This document shows positions 24,143 through 32,856 of a stretch of 64,000 nt of DNA, one piece after another. The translations under genes and the position numbers were made by a program. The notes beneath the pieces are model-generated. The model did no database searches. It worked only from the letters and a program-made list of their open reading frames with translations, and was not told where the DNA came from. This DNA comes from Methylobacterium nodulans ORS 2060 (GTDB taxonomy: Bacteria > Pseudomonadota > Alphaproteobacteria > Rhizobiales > Beijerinckiaceae). The DNA lies in NCBI RefSeq assembly GCF_000022085.1, contig NC_011894.1:7708461-7772460 (forward strand), in the 5' to 3' direction. Position 1 is the stretch's first letter; each line of letters opens with the position of its first letter.

Positions 24143-25237
24143 CTAGAGTCGGCTGGTCCTCCTCGCACTTCTTCCGCTGGCTGTAAGCCACTCTTTACGC
24201 CGTACATGACCGACGGCTGAGCCGTTGTTAAAAGTGATCGGCTTATGGCGAAACTTGAGGCTGGAGAACCAACTGCTTGGAATCGGGTATTTTGGTGATA
24301 TAGAAATCAAGCCAGTTCCTGATCCAGAGAAATCGTCTGGGGAAGTTCTTACATATATCTCTTGTTTGGTGCATTCGGATTGAAGCTTGAACGTACTGTG
24401 CTCTACCCATGTACCCTTACGTCGAGTTGTCGACTTGGCGACGATGGATCTAACATATGACTCTTGACTTTTACGGGCAAAATAAACATTGCTCGCCGCT
24501 TTGATCGCTTGCAGTTCATTCAAAGAATCAATATCTCGCGGATTATACGTCTCTAAGAAGCCATTGCACGTTCCTTCGATAGTGTAAACTAACCTGTCAA
24601 AAGCCAGAAAATAGTGTTTCGATGTCAGCGGTAGGCACAACATTAGTCCAGACGATGCAATTCCGAAATTGTCCTGCTTCATGCGCTGAGCATAGTATCT
24701 ATTTACAAGCACGGCCGGGTCGTCGGATGTTAAAAAATCGGCATCTGACCTGTTAAGAATGATCACCGGCTTCAGATCTTCGAAAAATTTTTCACTATCC
24801 AGCATCATCTTCAAAGAACTTGCAAGAGCTTGTTCTTGATTCCAGACTTGAGCTTGAAGGCCGTCCTTGCCGCTTGGATCTATAAGATCAACGAACCCTT
24901 TCATGAATGATAATGACCGCAGCGCCGCGGCTTCAGTTCTAAAGAACTGAAGAACAGCGAAAGTTTTCAGTCCGAATGCAGTGCTTTCGTCGAAATTGCC
25001 TGCTAAGACATCGCGAATACAGCGACTGTAAATACCTTCTATGGTCTGCAGAGCTTTTTCCACGTTCAAATTTATACCATAGAAGTAAGTTTTCGAACAC
25101 TGCCCTTTCACGGGAGCGTTGTAAATTACTTTATCGCGTATGATATTGAATAGATGAATAGCAGATCGATTCTCATCAACGCAGAATTGGGAGAGATGAC
25201 AGCGTGGCACAAAATGCTGATTTTTGTTGCTTGGCAA
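24143..25237 (-). CDS. DUF4238 family protein, AT-rich cargo
   Basis: A 364-residue protein whose start MPSNKNQHFVPRCHLSQFCV matches the NQHFVP-x-x-L-x-x-F motif that defines DUF4238. Further features are an acidic central region (SDADFLTSDDPAVLVNRYYA) and a basic C-terminus; no signal peptide or membrane segment is visible. Base composition is far lower in GC (about 40-45% in sampled lines) than neighbouring genes and codon use differs, pointing to transfer from another source. DUF4238 proteins often sit in mobile or defence islands, but their biochemistry is unknown to me. The integrase lies 0.9 kb upstream. Confidence 0.75.
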   Translation of the reverse strand: MPSNKNQHFVPRCHLSQFCVDENRSAIHLFNIIRDKVIYNAPVKGQCSKTYFYGINLNVEKALQTIEGIYSRCIRDVLAGNFDESTAFGLKTFAVLQFFRTEAAALRSLSFMKGFVDLIDPSGKDGLQAQVWNQEQALASSLKMMLDSEKFFEDLKPVIILNRSDADFLTSDDPAVLVNRYYAQRMKQDNFGIASSGLMLCLPLTSKHYFLAFDRLVYTIEGTCNGFLETYNPRDIDSLNELQAIKAASNVYFARKSQESYVRSIVAKSTTRRKGTWVEHSTFKLQSECTKQEIYVRTSPDDFSGSGTGLISISPKYPIPSSWFSSLKFRHKPITFNNGSAVGHVRRKEWLTASGRSARRTSRL

Positions 25238-25250
25238 CGCAAAACCCTCG

Positions 25251-25508
25251 TCAGTGCCGTGTCTCAGCCGGCTCTAAGAATGAGCCGATCCCTTCCTCTG
25301 CAAGGGCGTTTCGGAAAGCTTCGTAGGCGCTCCTTTCGGTCGGGAACGTCTCATCCCACACCGTCGAGCCTCCCTCATGATCCACGACCTCAAGGGTCCA
25401 GGGGTCGTCCGTGCCGAGGAAGCGGAAGATCTTCACAATCACGGTGACGCCCGCCTGCGTCACGGGCCCGGACAGCGCCGAGTACTCGATCTCACGATCC
25501 TCGATCAT
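25251..25508 (-). CDS. small hypothetical protein
   Basis: An 85-residue acidic protein from ATG 25508, with GGGAG about seven bases upstream. It reads MIEDREIEYSALSGPVTQAG then VIVKIFRFLGTDDPWTLEVV and ends near FLEPAETRH. It looks like a small alpha/beta domain. It ends 13 bases upstream of the DUF4238 start on the same strand, so the two may be cotranscribed although their base compositions differ sharply. Not recognised. Confidence 0.6.
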   Translation of the reverse strand: MIEDREIEYSALSGPVTQAGVTVIVKIFRFLGTDDPWTLEVVDHEGGSTVWDETFPTERSAYEAFRNALAEEGIGSFLEPAETRH

Positions 25509-25603
25509 CGGGCGTCTCCCTACCACGGCGAATCGATGCGCCAACGATAATCGTGGCAAGCGCAGCAGCGCCAGCGCCGTCCTGCAACGCCTTCTCCGGG
25601 TTG

Positions 25604-26002
25604 TCAGGCATCACGGCCAGCCACACGAAGGCGGTGGCGCCGCTGGTGATCCGGCCGGTCGTGCAGCATGTGACACCGCTGGCAGAACGCGGCGAGGTTG
25701 CTGGCCGCGTTGTTGCTCGTGTCGTGGTCCCGGTGCGCTGTCGCCAGCACTGCGCGCGTGACGCGGACCCGCCCGAGTAGGTCTTCCCGAACCATCCGGC
25801 CGCGCAGCCGGCGGCCTTGCCCGTCACGCCAAGCTTCGGCTTTTGCATCCCACCATCGGCCGTCGCCAAGGTGGAGGACGCGCTGCAGGTGCGGATGCCC
25901 GCAGCCCTCGCATCGCCCGCCCGCGCGTCGGAAGCGGATCACGGCCGAGAGCTGGGGCCAGTCAATGGGGTAGAACCCGCGGTGCTCGCGTCGGGTTGGC
26001 AT
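25604..26002 (-). CDS. HNH endonuclease-type protein
   Basis: A 132-residue protein with a zinc/HNH layout: C31-x2-C34, then TAHRDHDTSNN at about 88-98, then C107-x2-C110-H111 with H114. These are the spacing and residues expected for a small HNH nuclease. The N-terminus FYPIDWPQLSAVIRFRRAGG is shared with the broken paralogue at 3209-3645. The ribosome binding site is poor. It lies between the integrase and DUF4238 gene, in the likely cargo of the integrative element. Confidence 0.75.
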   Translation of the reverse strand: MPTRREHRGFYPIDWPQLSAVIRFRRAGGRCEGCGHPHLQRVLHLGDGRWWDAKAEAWRDGQGRRLRGRMVREDLLGRVRVTRAVLATAHRDHDTSNNAASNLAAFCQRCHMLHDRPDHQRRHRLRVAGRDA

Positions 26003-26115
26003 ACACAGGCTTAAGGCCGAGCTTGCTGAGCTGCCAGGGGAACTGACACAGTTGCATTCCTGAGCCCACAGGAGTCCCGCGGCACGTTTGGCCGCTGACC
26101 CATATAGGGCAGCAG

Positions 26116-27426
26116 TTATGCGCTTAGAGTCGCAACATTGCCCGCGGGCAGCGCCAGATCCGGCGCCGTTCGCCTGATCGTGTCGGCCACGTAGGACGGA
26201 GCGAGGTGCGCGTAGTGCTTCTCGGCCATGCGGGTGCCGGAGTGGCCCAGCGCTTCGGCCACGACGATCAGCGGAGCGCCATTGCGGACCATCGCGCTCG
26301 CGTAGGAGTGCCGCAGCTCGTGGAGTGTGATGCTCTCCAGCTTCGCCCGATCCAGCGCCGTCTTGAAGCTCCGCTGATAAGTGGCCGGGCCCCAGCCCTC
26401 ACCATTCTCGCGAATCAGCAGCAGCGCCTTGGGCGCACGACCGGCCGATAAGCGCTCGAACAGAGCCACACCGCCAGGCGTGAGCGGGACGTGGCGGGCT
26501 CGGCCGTTCTTGCTGCGCTCGATGAACACCGTCCCATTCGCCCGGTCGAAGTCGCGCACCATCAGGCGGGACAGCTCGCCGAATCGCGCGCCGGTCATGA
26601 GTGCCGTGGCCACGAGATCTCGGAGCGCCCCGTCGCAGGTGTTCAGGAGCCGCTGCTGTTCGGCTGCGTCAAGAAAGCGCACCCGGGCCGATCCGGTGTC
26701 CCGAAACGGCTTCAGCAGCCGCCACGCCCGGTCATTGTCCGCGAGCTGATGCTGGTAGGCCCAATTCAGCGCGGCCTTAAGGAGCGTCAATGTCCGATTC
26801 GCGGTATCGCGGCGACGGCGCAGCGCTTCCGGGTCGGATAGATCGACTGGCCGAGTGTTCACCTGCTTGGCGAGCTTTCCGGTTCGGACTCGCTTCGGCG
26901 CGTGCACCATGGCGTCGCGCCAGCGTCGCAACTTATCGAGGGTGAGGTCGCTCACTCGCGTGGCGCCGAGCTTCGGCAGGATATGCGTCCGGGCGCGGGA
27001 GCGCGCGTCATAGACGGCCTTCATGCCTTCGGCCGTGCGCGCCTCCAGGTAGCGCTCCAAAGCGTCGGCCACGGTCAAAGTAGGTTGCGCATCCGGCGCT
27101 GCCTGAAGTGATCGGACCCAGGCCCGGGTGGCTTCCTTGGCTTGTTCGTGCGTGAGGACGGTTGAGCCGTCCGCCTGGGCGACGTCGTCGGCGCGACCAA
27201 GGCGGACCTGAACCCGCTTGCCATCAGGCAGGCGCGACGCGGCAAGCCACGTTCCCCCCTGCCCTCTCGTTCCACGTCCGCTGCGATAGCCAAGCCGGAT
27301 GCCGGGACCGATCAGCTCCCACTCGGGCGCATCGGTAGCCGGAAGGCTGGCTCGGCTGGTTCGGCTTTTGAAGGAACTGGCGCGGCGGGGCATCGGCGGA
27401 CTTTTCGTTGTCGAATTCGTTGACAA
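26116..27426 (-). CDS. tyrosine-type site-specific integrase
   Basis: A protein of up to 436 residues with an Arm-type N-terminal region, a SAM-like core-binding domain (about 120-240) and a catalytic domain (about 255-420). Catalytic residues are R in MTGARFGELSR, H and R in HELRHSYAS, H in LGHSGT and Y in KHYAHL. The start may be TTG at 27426 or ATG at 27393 (MPRRASSFKSRTS). The gene points away from a tRNA-Glu 3' fragment about 105 bases upstream, the usual placement for an integrase that uses a tRNA attachment site. Confidence 0.92.
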   Translation of the reverse strand: MSTNSTTKSPPMPRRASSFKSRTSRASLPATDAPEWELIGPGIRLGYRSGRGTRGQGGTWLAASRLPDGKRVQVRLGRADDVAQADGSTVLTHEQAKEATRAWVRSLQAAPDAQPTLTVADALERYLEARTAEGMKAVYDARSRARTHILPKLGATRVSDLTLDKLRRWRDAMVHAPKRVRTGKLAKQVNTRPVDLSDPEALRRRRDTANRTLTLLKAALNWAYQHQLADNDRAWRLLKPFRDTGSARVRFLDAAEQQRLLNTCDGALRDLVATALMTGARFGELSRLMVRDFDRANGTVFIERSKNGRARHVPLTPGGVALFERLSAGRAPKALLLIRENGEGWGPATYQRSFKTALDRAKLESITLHELRHSYASAMVRNGAPLIVVAEALGHSGTRMAEKHYAHLAPSYVADTIRRTAPDLALPAGNVATLSA

Positions 27427-27530
27427 CTATGCCATGAAACCGAATGATCCACAATGAGCCGATATGACGTAAGCCACTGAGGATCAAAGTGTATCAGCCA
27501 GTCTCAAGATGCCTCAAGAACCCTCATTCT

Positions 27531-27579
27531 TCGCCCTCTCACGGCGAAAACAGGGGTTCGAGTCCCCTTGGGAGCGCCA
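27531..27579 (+). tRNA. 3' portion of tRNA-Glu(CTC), probable att scar
   Basis: Visible parts are an anticodon stem TCGCC/GGCGA with loop CTCTCAC (anticodon CTC at 27538-27540, T33 before it), variable loop AAAC, T stem AGGGG/CCCCT with loop TTCGAGT, acceptor strand TGGGAGC, discriminator G and encoded CCA. The 5' half (acceptor GCTCCCA and D arm) is not present upstream. This is what remains at one end of an element integrated at a tRNA gene. Confidence 0.85.
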
Positions 27580-27719
27580 CCTTCCCCAAATTGCCCTTTA
27601 TCTTCAATGCTTCGGCATCGGTGGGACCTTCACCCCGGTCGGTGGTGGGACCTGCCTGAGGACGCGCGAGCAGTGCCATCGCGAGGCCCGCGCGCGGCGC
27701 GGGTGCAGCGCTCGACCTC

Positions 27720-28615
27720 CTTCCTCATCGGATGCGGTCGCGCCGGACCTGGCTGCGGCAGCGCATGGCATTCTGCCGCTATCAGCCTTCCTGCTGACGC
27801 TCGGCTCGTTCCTGACCGCGAGCCTCTCGGCCCAGGAGCCGGGGCTCGGACGCCCGCGGCTTGCCATGGTTTTCGCTTGGATTGCGCTCGGCGTGCCGCT
27901 CCTCGCGACGGCGGCAGTCGCGCTCCTGGGGCTCAATCCAGTACTGCGCTCGGGCGTCATCCTGTCCGTCTTGGCGCCGCCGGTCGGCAGCGCGGCGGCG
28001 CTCGCGACGACGCTCGGCCTGCGGCCGCGCCTCGCACTGCTGACCTCGATCGCGCTGACCGTCGCCTCACCCGCCTTGATGCCGCTCCTCGCGATGCTGC
28101 TGCGAGCCGATGTCTCCCTCGACACCGGGCACCTGGCGTGGCGGCTCATCGCCGTCGTCGGATCGGCCGCGCTCATCGCCGCGATGGCGCGCCGCTGGCG
28201 CGCCCGGCTCACTGCTGTCCTGCCCGACGCGCTGGCGGCGGCCGGCGTCGCGGTGATCGGTCTCGTCATCGTGGGGCTCGCGGTGACGGACGGGGTGCGC
28301 GCGCAGATCGCCGTAGCGCCCGACACCTTCGCCCCCTTCGTCACGGCCGCGGTCGGCGTGAACCTCGCAGCGGGCCCTGCCGGGACGGCGCTGTTCTGGC
28401 CCTGGGGCAGCTGGGACGCGATGACGGTCGGCCTCGTGAGCGGGAACCGGAACGTGACGCTCGCCTGGGCGGCGGCCGGCGCGACGCTGGCGCCGGAGGG
28501 CGAGGCCTACATCGCCGCCTGCGCCATCCCGATCCTGAGCCTACCGCTGCTGCTCAAGACCGCCTTCGCGCTGCGCGCCCGCGGTGCGCGGGCGAGTGGG
28601 AGCACGGCTACCTAA
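27720..28615 (+). pseudogene. BASS-type (bile acid:sodium symporter-like) membrane protein, 5'-truncated
   Basis: About 290 residues with eight or more hydrophobic segments, including SAFLLTLGSFLTASLS, LAPPVGSAAALATTLGL and the family-like VGLVSGNRNVTLAW. No usable start codon lies near the first recognisable residue, and the frame simply continues back through the tRNA fragment. I infer that integration or later deletion removed the promoter and the first one or two helices. A late internal start (MVFAWIALGV) would give a shorter product. Confidence 0.6.
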
Positions 28616-28814
28616 TGCCCGCACAGGGAGGGGACGATAATGGTCACATCCAGACGTTCGCCTCGCGCGCCGCGAGGGGGCGCTTCGGGTCGGCACCCGT
28701 CATTGCAGGCGCAGGCGTAGAGGGTTGCTTCCCACCCCTTGCAGCCTCTTCATAGCCAAGCTGATTGGGTTTTGACCCTGATGCGCCCGGCGCCCACAGC
28801 CAGAAAGTCCGCCC

Positions 28815-28838
28815 AGCCCCGCCGCGGCGGGGCTTTTT
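28815..28838 (+). terminator. intrinsic terminator
   Basis: AGCCCCGCC and GGCGGGGCT form a nine-pair stem with a two-base loop, followed by TTTTT. It lies about 200 bases after the BASS-type frame. Confidence 0.75.
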
Positions 28839-28944
28839 GCGACACGCAGCCTCATTTGTTGCGCGTTAAACGAAAGTTAATGTCCAGCCGCAACCAATGT
28901 GCTGACAGTGTTGAGCTTCATTCATCATTGAAGCCCCAACGACT

Positions 28945-28980
28945 GAGCCCGCCAGCTTCGGCTGCGCGGGCTCATTTTGT
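28945..28980 (+). terminator. intrinsic terminator
   Basis: GAGCCCGC (28945-28952) pairs with GCGGGCTC (28966-28973), followed by ATTTTGTTT. The 110 bases between this and the preceding terminator contain another small stem (GCTTCA/TGAAGC), so a short RNA ending here is possible. Confidence 0.65.
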
Positions 28981-28986
28981 TTCAGC

Positions 28987-29041
28987 CTATTCCTTATACG
29001 GCCACGGCACGTCCCGCCCGACCAGCTTGTAGTGAGCCGGC
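28987..29041 (-). pseudogene. detached 3' end of a GRDVPWP-family gene
   Basis: On the minus strand the frame reads AHYKLVGRDVPWPYKE and stops at 28987. This is the C-terminal signature of the genes at 15725 and 34160, but nothing upstream resembles the rest of the protein. The remaining bases to 29274 show no gene. Confidence 0.45.
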
Positions 29042-29274
29042 AGTGGCCAGCCGGACCCATGCCCAGCCCGCCCTCTCCCTCTCCCTTCCACGATGTCGGC
29101 CAACGCTCCGGGCGAGGCGTTCCGCTGCGGCGGCCTCGGCAACCGTCCCCCGAGGGCGGCCCGTGAGTTTCCTTGACGGCCGCCCGCCGTCGCGGGTGAG
29201 ATGGGGGCGCCGGGAGCATGGAGCCGCCGAGCCCGCACGGTGGGGCCGGGTCTCGCCGGCCGGAAGGATGGCAG

Positions 29275-30354
29275 ATGCCTGACACCGTCGGCCCATCTTG
29301 CAGCATGCCCGCGCCCGCTGAGCCGCCACAGCCCGCGGCCGTCGAAGCCCTGCGCCTGGCCACGGCCTACCAGGCCTCGCGGGCGCTCCACGTGGCGATC
29401 CGGATGCACCTCCCGGACCTGCTGGCAGACAGCCCGCGATCGGTCGAGGACCTCGCCCGCGAGACAGGCGCGCACGCGCCTTCGCTCCGGCGCCTCCTGC
29501 GCGCACTCGCATCCTACGGCGTCTTCTCCGAGGCCGCGGATGGCCGCTTTGCGCTCGGGCCGCTCGGCGCCGCCCTGCGGGCCGGTGCGCCGGGATCCGT
29601 GCGGGATTTGGCGCTGATGTGGGGCGACGAGGATTACTGGATCACCTGGGCCGAGCTGGAGCGCTGCGTGTGCACGGGGCGGACCGCGGCGGAGCATCTC
29701 TTCGGGGCCGAGGATGCGTTCCGGCGCTACGCCGCCGATGCTCGCTTTGGGGCGGTGTTCAACGCGGGCATGACCGTGCTCTCGGCCGCCACCGCGGTGG
29801 CCGTCGTGGCGGCCTACGACTTCCCGGCCGCCGGGCTGGTGGTGGATGTCGGCGGCGGCCAGGGGCGGCTGATCGCGGCGGTCCTGCGGGCGAGGCCCGG
29901 CCTGCAAGGCGTCCTGCTGGACCTGCCGAGCGTGGTCGCGGGCGCGCCCGGGCTGCTTGCGGAGGCGGGCGTGGCCGAGCGCTGCGAGGTGGTGGGCGGG
30001 GACATGTTCACCGGCGTGCCGGAGGGCGGGGACCTCTACGTCCTGTCGCGCGTAATCGACAGCTTCGACGACGCTCGCGCGATCGCCGTCCTGGCGAACT
30101 GCCGCCGGGCGATGGTCGGTGGGCACGGGCGCTTGCTGCTGGTCGAGCCGGTGCTGCCCGACAGGGTCGGGGCGGTTGCGGCCCCGGATGTCCAGGAGAA
30201 CATGCTGATGGACCTCAACATGCTGGTGCGCACCGGCGGGCGCGAGCGCACGGAGGCGGAGTACCGCGCCTTCCTTGCCGCGGCAGGCCTGCGGCTGGAG
30301 CGGGTCCTCCCGACGGGGGCGCCGGTGAGCTTGGTCGAGGCCGCCCCCACCTGA
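29275..30354 (+). CDS. SAM-dependent O-methyltransferase (plant/bacterial type 2)
   Basis: A 359-residue protein. An N-terminal winged-helix dimerisation domain spans about 25-110 (ALHVAIRMHLPDLLADSPRS, LRRLLRALASYGVF). The Rossmann domain has the SAM motif VVDVGGGQGRL near 195, with later motifs GGDMFTGVPEGGD and LLLVEPVLPD. Members methylate hydroxyl groups of small aromatic or polyketide compounds; the substrate here cannot be told. GGAAGG precedes the ATG at 29275. No biosynthetic partners are adjacent. Confidence 0.85.
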   Translation: MPDTVGPSCSMPAPAEPPQPAAVEALRLATAYQASRALHVAIRMHLPDLLADSPRSVEDLARETGAHAPSLRRLLRALASYGVFSEAADGRFALGPLGAALRAGAPGSVRDLALMWGDEDYWITWAELERCVCTGRTAAEHLFGAEDAFRRYAADARFGAVFNAGMTVLSAATAVAVVAAYDFPAAGLVVDVGGGQGRLIAAVLRARPGLQGVLLDLPSVVAGAPGLLAEAGVAERCEVVGGDMFTGVPEGGDLYVLSRVIDSFDDARAIAVLANCRRAMVGGHGRLLLVEPVLPDRVGAVAAPDVQENMLMDLNMLVRTGGRERTEAEYRAFLAAAGLRLERVLPTGAPVSLVEAAPT

Positions 30355-30431
30355 GCGTCCGCCAGCGGCGCTCCATCGCACCTGTCCCGCGGACTTGCAT
30401 CCAGGGAGCGGGTTTGAAAACAGGGCCTGGC

Positions 30432-30494
30432 AAGCCCGCCCCGCCCCGCCGCGCCCCGCCCCGCCCCGCCGCGCCGCGGCGGGCTTCTCTTTTG
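30432..30494 (+). terminator. terminator with a CCGCC-repeat loop
   Basis: AAGCCCGCC (30432-30440) pairs with GGCGGGCTT (30478-30486), followed by CTCTTTT. The 37-base loop consists of repeated CCGCC and CGCGCC units, so the hairpin may have grown by slippage. It probably ends the methyltransferase transcript. Confidence 0.65.
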
Positions 30495-31404
30495 GGCGGA
30501 ACGCGTCAAGCGGTCCGATTTCGGCCCTCTGCGGACGCTGAGCCGACGGGCGGCATCGCGCCTGGAGGCTTGGTCGCCGAGAGGAGCCCGGCCGATGCTC
30601 TCGGGTAGAGCGCCGACATGCATGTGCTGCAGCGCACACGCCAGACGATCGCATCGCAACAAAACCCGGGGCTGATCGTTGTCCAGGCATGTCCAGTCTG
30701 CACAAGCGCTCCGCCGCCCGCGTTCTCACCCCCAATTCGCTAAGCCCCCCGCTCGTCCCACCCGAGATCCACGCCCGCTACGCTGAGATTATGGCCAAGA
30801 TCCCGCGCGTGCGCCTCGATGTCGGTCGCCCTGCGAAGATGGCCGAGCCTCTGCCAGCTGTGAGCTCATTTTACAGCTGACGCCCCTTTCGGTCGGTGCG
30901 GAGCTGAGCATTCCGGTGACCCGCCTCATGGAGCGGTTCGAGGAGTAGGAGTAGGCAGCCGCGGGCCGCATCACGGCCAGCATCGCAGTTCCCGCCGCGA
31001 GCAGCATCACCGCTGACCAGCCATTGATCCTGGCCAACCAAGCCCGCCCGGCCCTGCTGTGGCGGGCTTTTCTCGTCCGAAACGTGAGACGCTCTGGTTT
31101 TCCAGTCTACGGACAGGCAATAGGTCGCGCCCCGAGCTTGGCGCTTCAGCTTGAGGGCGAGGGCGTCGAGGTTCGTGGGCCGGCTCCGGGACGGCGCCGG
31201 CAAGCTGGGCGGGTATGGCTAACCATCCGGGAACGCCGGCGTGTTCGCGGTTGCAACGGGCCCGGCGCGACGCCGCCGATTGCCTCCGCCGCGATCAGCG
31301 AAAAAATTTCGTGGGCCATGTCACTTGGCAGGATGCCGCCTCGTCATAGGCTCGAACCCACGCGGCCATGACCCTGGTCCGTGCTCGACCAAAGGACGAA
31401 ACCC
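30495..31404. other. long gene-poor stretch with one isolated repeat hairpin
   Basis: No gene was firmly supported. A 63-codon frame at 30689-30880 (containing VPPEIHARYAEIMAKIPRVR) is possible but lacks a convincing start. At 31041-31068 the AGCCCGCC...GGCGGGCT hairpin with TTTTCTCGTCC is a fifth copy of the module found in the array at 23237-23940. The rest shows nothing recognisable. Confidence 0.45.
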
Positions 31405-32160
31405 ATGAAGATCGTGGTCATCGGCGGAAGTGGACTGATCGGCTCGAAGGCCGTCGCCATTCTGCGCCAGGGCGGCCACGAGGTCGTCGCCGCCTCGCCC
31501 AAAAGCGGTATCAACAGCATCACCGGCGAGGGGCTCAAAGAGGCCATGGCCGGCGCGCAGGTGGTGATCGACCTCGCCAATTCGCCCTCGTTTGAAGACA
31601 AGGCGGTGCTGGAATTCTTCGAGACGTCCAGCCGCAACCTTCTCGCGGCGGAGGCTGCAGCGGGCGTCCGGCACCATGTCGCGCTATCCATCGTCGGAAC
31701 CGACCGGATGCCCGACAATGGCTATTTCCGCGCCAAGGTCGCCCAAGAGAAACTGATCGAGACCTCCGGAATCCCTTACACCATCATCCGCTCGACTCAG
31801 TTCCTGGAATTCCTCGGCGGTATCGCCGCTTCAAGTGCGGATGGAAACATCGTCAGGCTTTCGCCCGGCCTGTTCCAGCCCATCGCGGCGGATGACGTTG
31901 CTGCCATCGTTGCCGATGTGGCGCTCGCGGCGCCGAAAAGCGGCATCGTCGAGATCGCGGGCCCGGAACGAGCGCCGTTCAACGAGATCGTCGCCCGCTA
32001 TCTGAAGGCGGTCGGCGACCCGCGTGAGGTCGTGAGCGACCCCGAGTCCCGATACTTCGGCGGCCGGGTCGAGGAGCGCTCGCTCGTGCCGTTGGGCGAA
32101 GCGCGCCTCGGCCGCATCGGTTTCGACGAATGGCTCCGCCGCTCACAGGCAGGAGCCTGA
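31405..32160 (+). CDS. NmrA-like / atypical SDR NAD(P)-binding protein
   Basis: A 251-residue Rossmann protein: MKIVVIGGSGLIGSKAVAIL carries the nucleotide-binding GGSGLIG; later segments HHVALSIVGTDRMPDNGYFR and YTIIRSTQFLEFL are typical of NmrA-like or atypical short-chain reductases, which lack the classical YxxxK site. AAGGAC precedes the ATG. It is followed after 33 bases by a cupin gene and probably forms an operon with it. Possible roles are redox sensing or reduction of a small substrate. Confidence 0.85.
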   Translation: MKIVVIGGSGLIGSKAVAILRQGGHEVVAASPKSGINSITGEGLKEAMAGAQVVIDLANSPSFEDKAVLEFFETSSRNLLAAEAAAGVRHHVALSIVGTDRMPDNGYFRAKVAQEKLIETSGIPYTIIRSTQFLEFLGGIAASSADGNIVRLSPGLFQPIAADDVAAIVADVALAAPKSGIVEIAGPERAPFNEIVARYLKAVGDPREVVSDPESRYFGGRVEERSLVPLGEARLGRIGFDEWLRRSQAGA

Positions 32161-32193
32161 TCCCGCATCCGCCAACCGACGGAAAGGAGTTCC

Positions 32194-32610
32194 ATGAAAC
32201 GCATCCTCTGGTCGCTGCTTGTCGCCACCCTGCCGTTCGGCAGCGTCCTCGCGGATGCGCCGAAGTCGAAGAACGCCAAGGTGACCCTCGTCTACCAGCA
32301 CGAGCTGCCGAATGTTCCCGGCAAGAGCATCAAGGGCGTGCTCGTCGAATACGGCCCGGGCGGCTACTCGCCTGGTCACACGCATGCCAAATCCGCCTTC
32401 ATCTACGCGACCGTGCTTGAGGGGGCGATCCGCAGTCAGGTCAACGACAGACCGGTGACGACCTACAAGGCCGGACAGAGCTTCTCCGAGCTGCCCGGCG
32501 ACCGCCACGGCGTCAGCGCCAATGCCAGCAAGACGAAGCCGGCCAAGCTCCTCGCGGTGTTCGTGGTGGACACGAACGAGACGGAACTGACGATCCCATT
32601 CGGGAACTGA
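32194..32610 (+). CDS. periplasmic cupin protein
   Basis: A 138-residue protein with signal peptide MKRILWSLLVATLPFGSVLA and a single cupin barrel. Metal ligands are suggested by PGHTHAKSAFIYATVLEGAI and by the later GDRHGVSAN (H-x-H and a third His). AAGGAG lies five bases before the ATG. It sits 33 bases downstream of the NmrA-like gene. Exported small cupins often bind a metal and act in stress responses, but the substrate is unknown. Confidence 0.8.
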   Translation: MKRILWSLLVATLPFGSVLADAPKSKNAKVTLVYQHELPNVPGKSIKGVLVEYGPGGYSPGHTHAKSAFIYATVLEGAIRSQVNDRPVTTYKAGQSFSELPGDRHGVSANASKTKPAKLLAVFVVDTNETELTIPFGN

Positions 32611-32856
32611 TACCAGCTCTCGGTGAGCGAGACTCACGCGGGCTGGCGGCATCCGAGCCTGCAGGTAGACGCCGTCGGCCCAGACAAAGACGTAGCGGCG
32701 GGTCCGGTCAGAACGCTTCTGCCATCTCACCTGAGCCGCGCTCGGCAGCAAGCGGTGGGGTGGACCTGACCACGGCTTTGCTGGCAGAGCTGAACGGGCT
32801 TGCGCGGCGGTGGCACGATCGGGCTCTCGCCTGATATCGGTTGCGCAGATCCGCGC

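Noticed and set aside
27481..27579. Intact tRNA gene
   Set aside because: The acceptor 5' strand GCTCCCA and the D arm are not present upstream of the anticodon stem, so only the 3' part exists.
28987..30735. A 582-codon minus-strand frame opposite the O-methyltransferase
   Set aside because: Only its last 16 codons (GRDVPWP end) are meaningful; the rest is the shadow of the methyltransferase gene.
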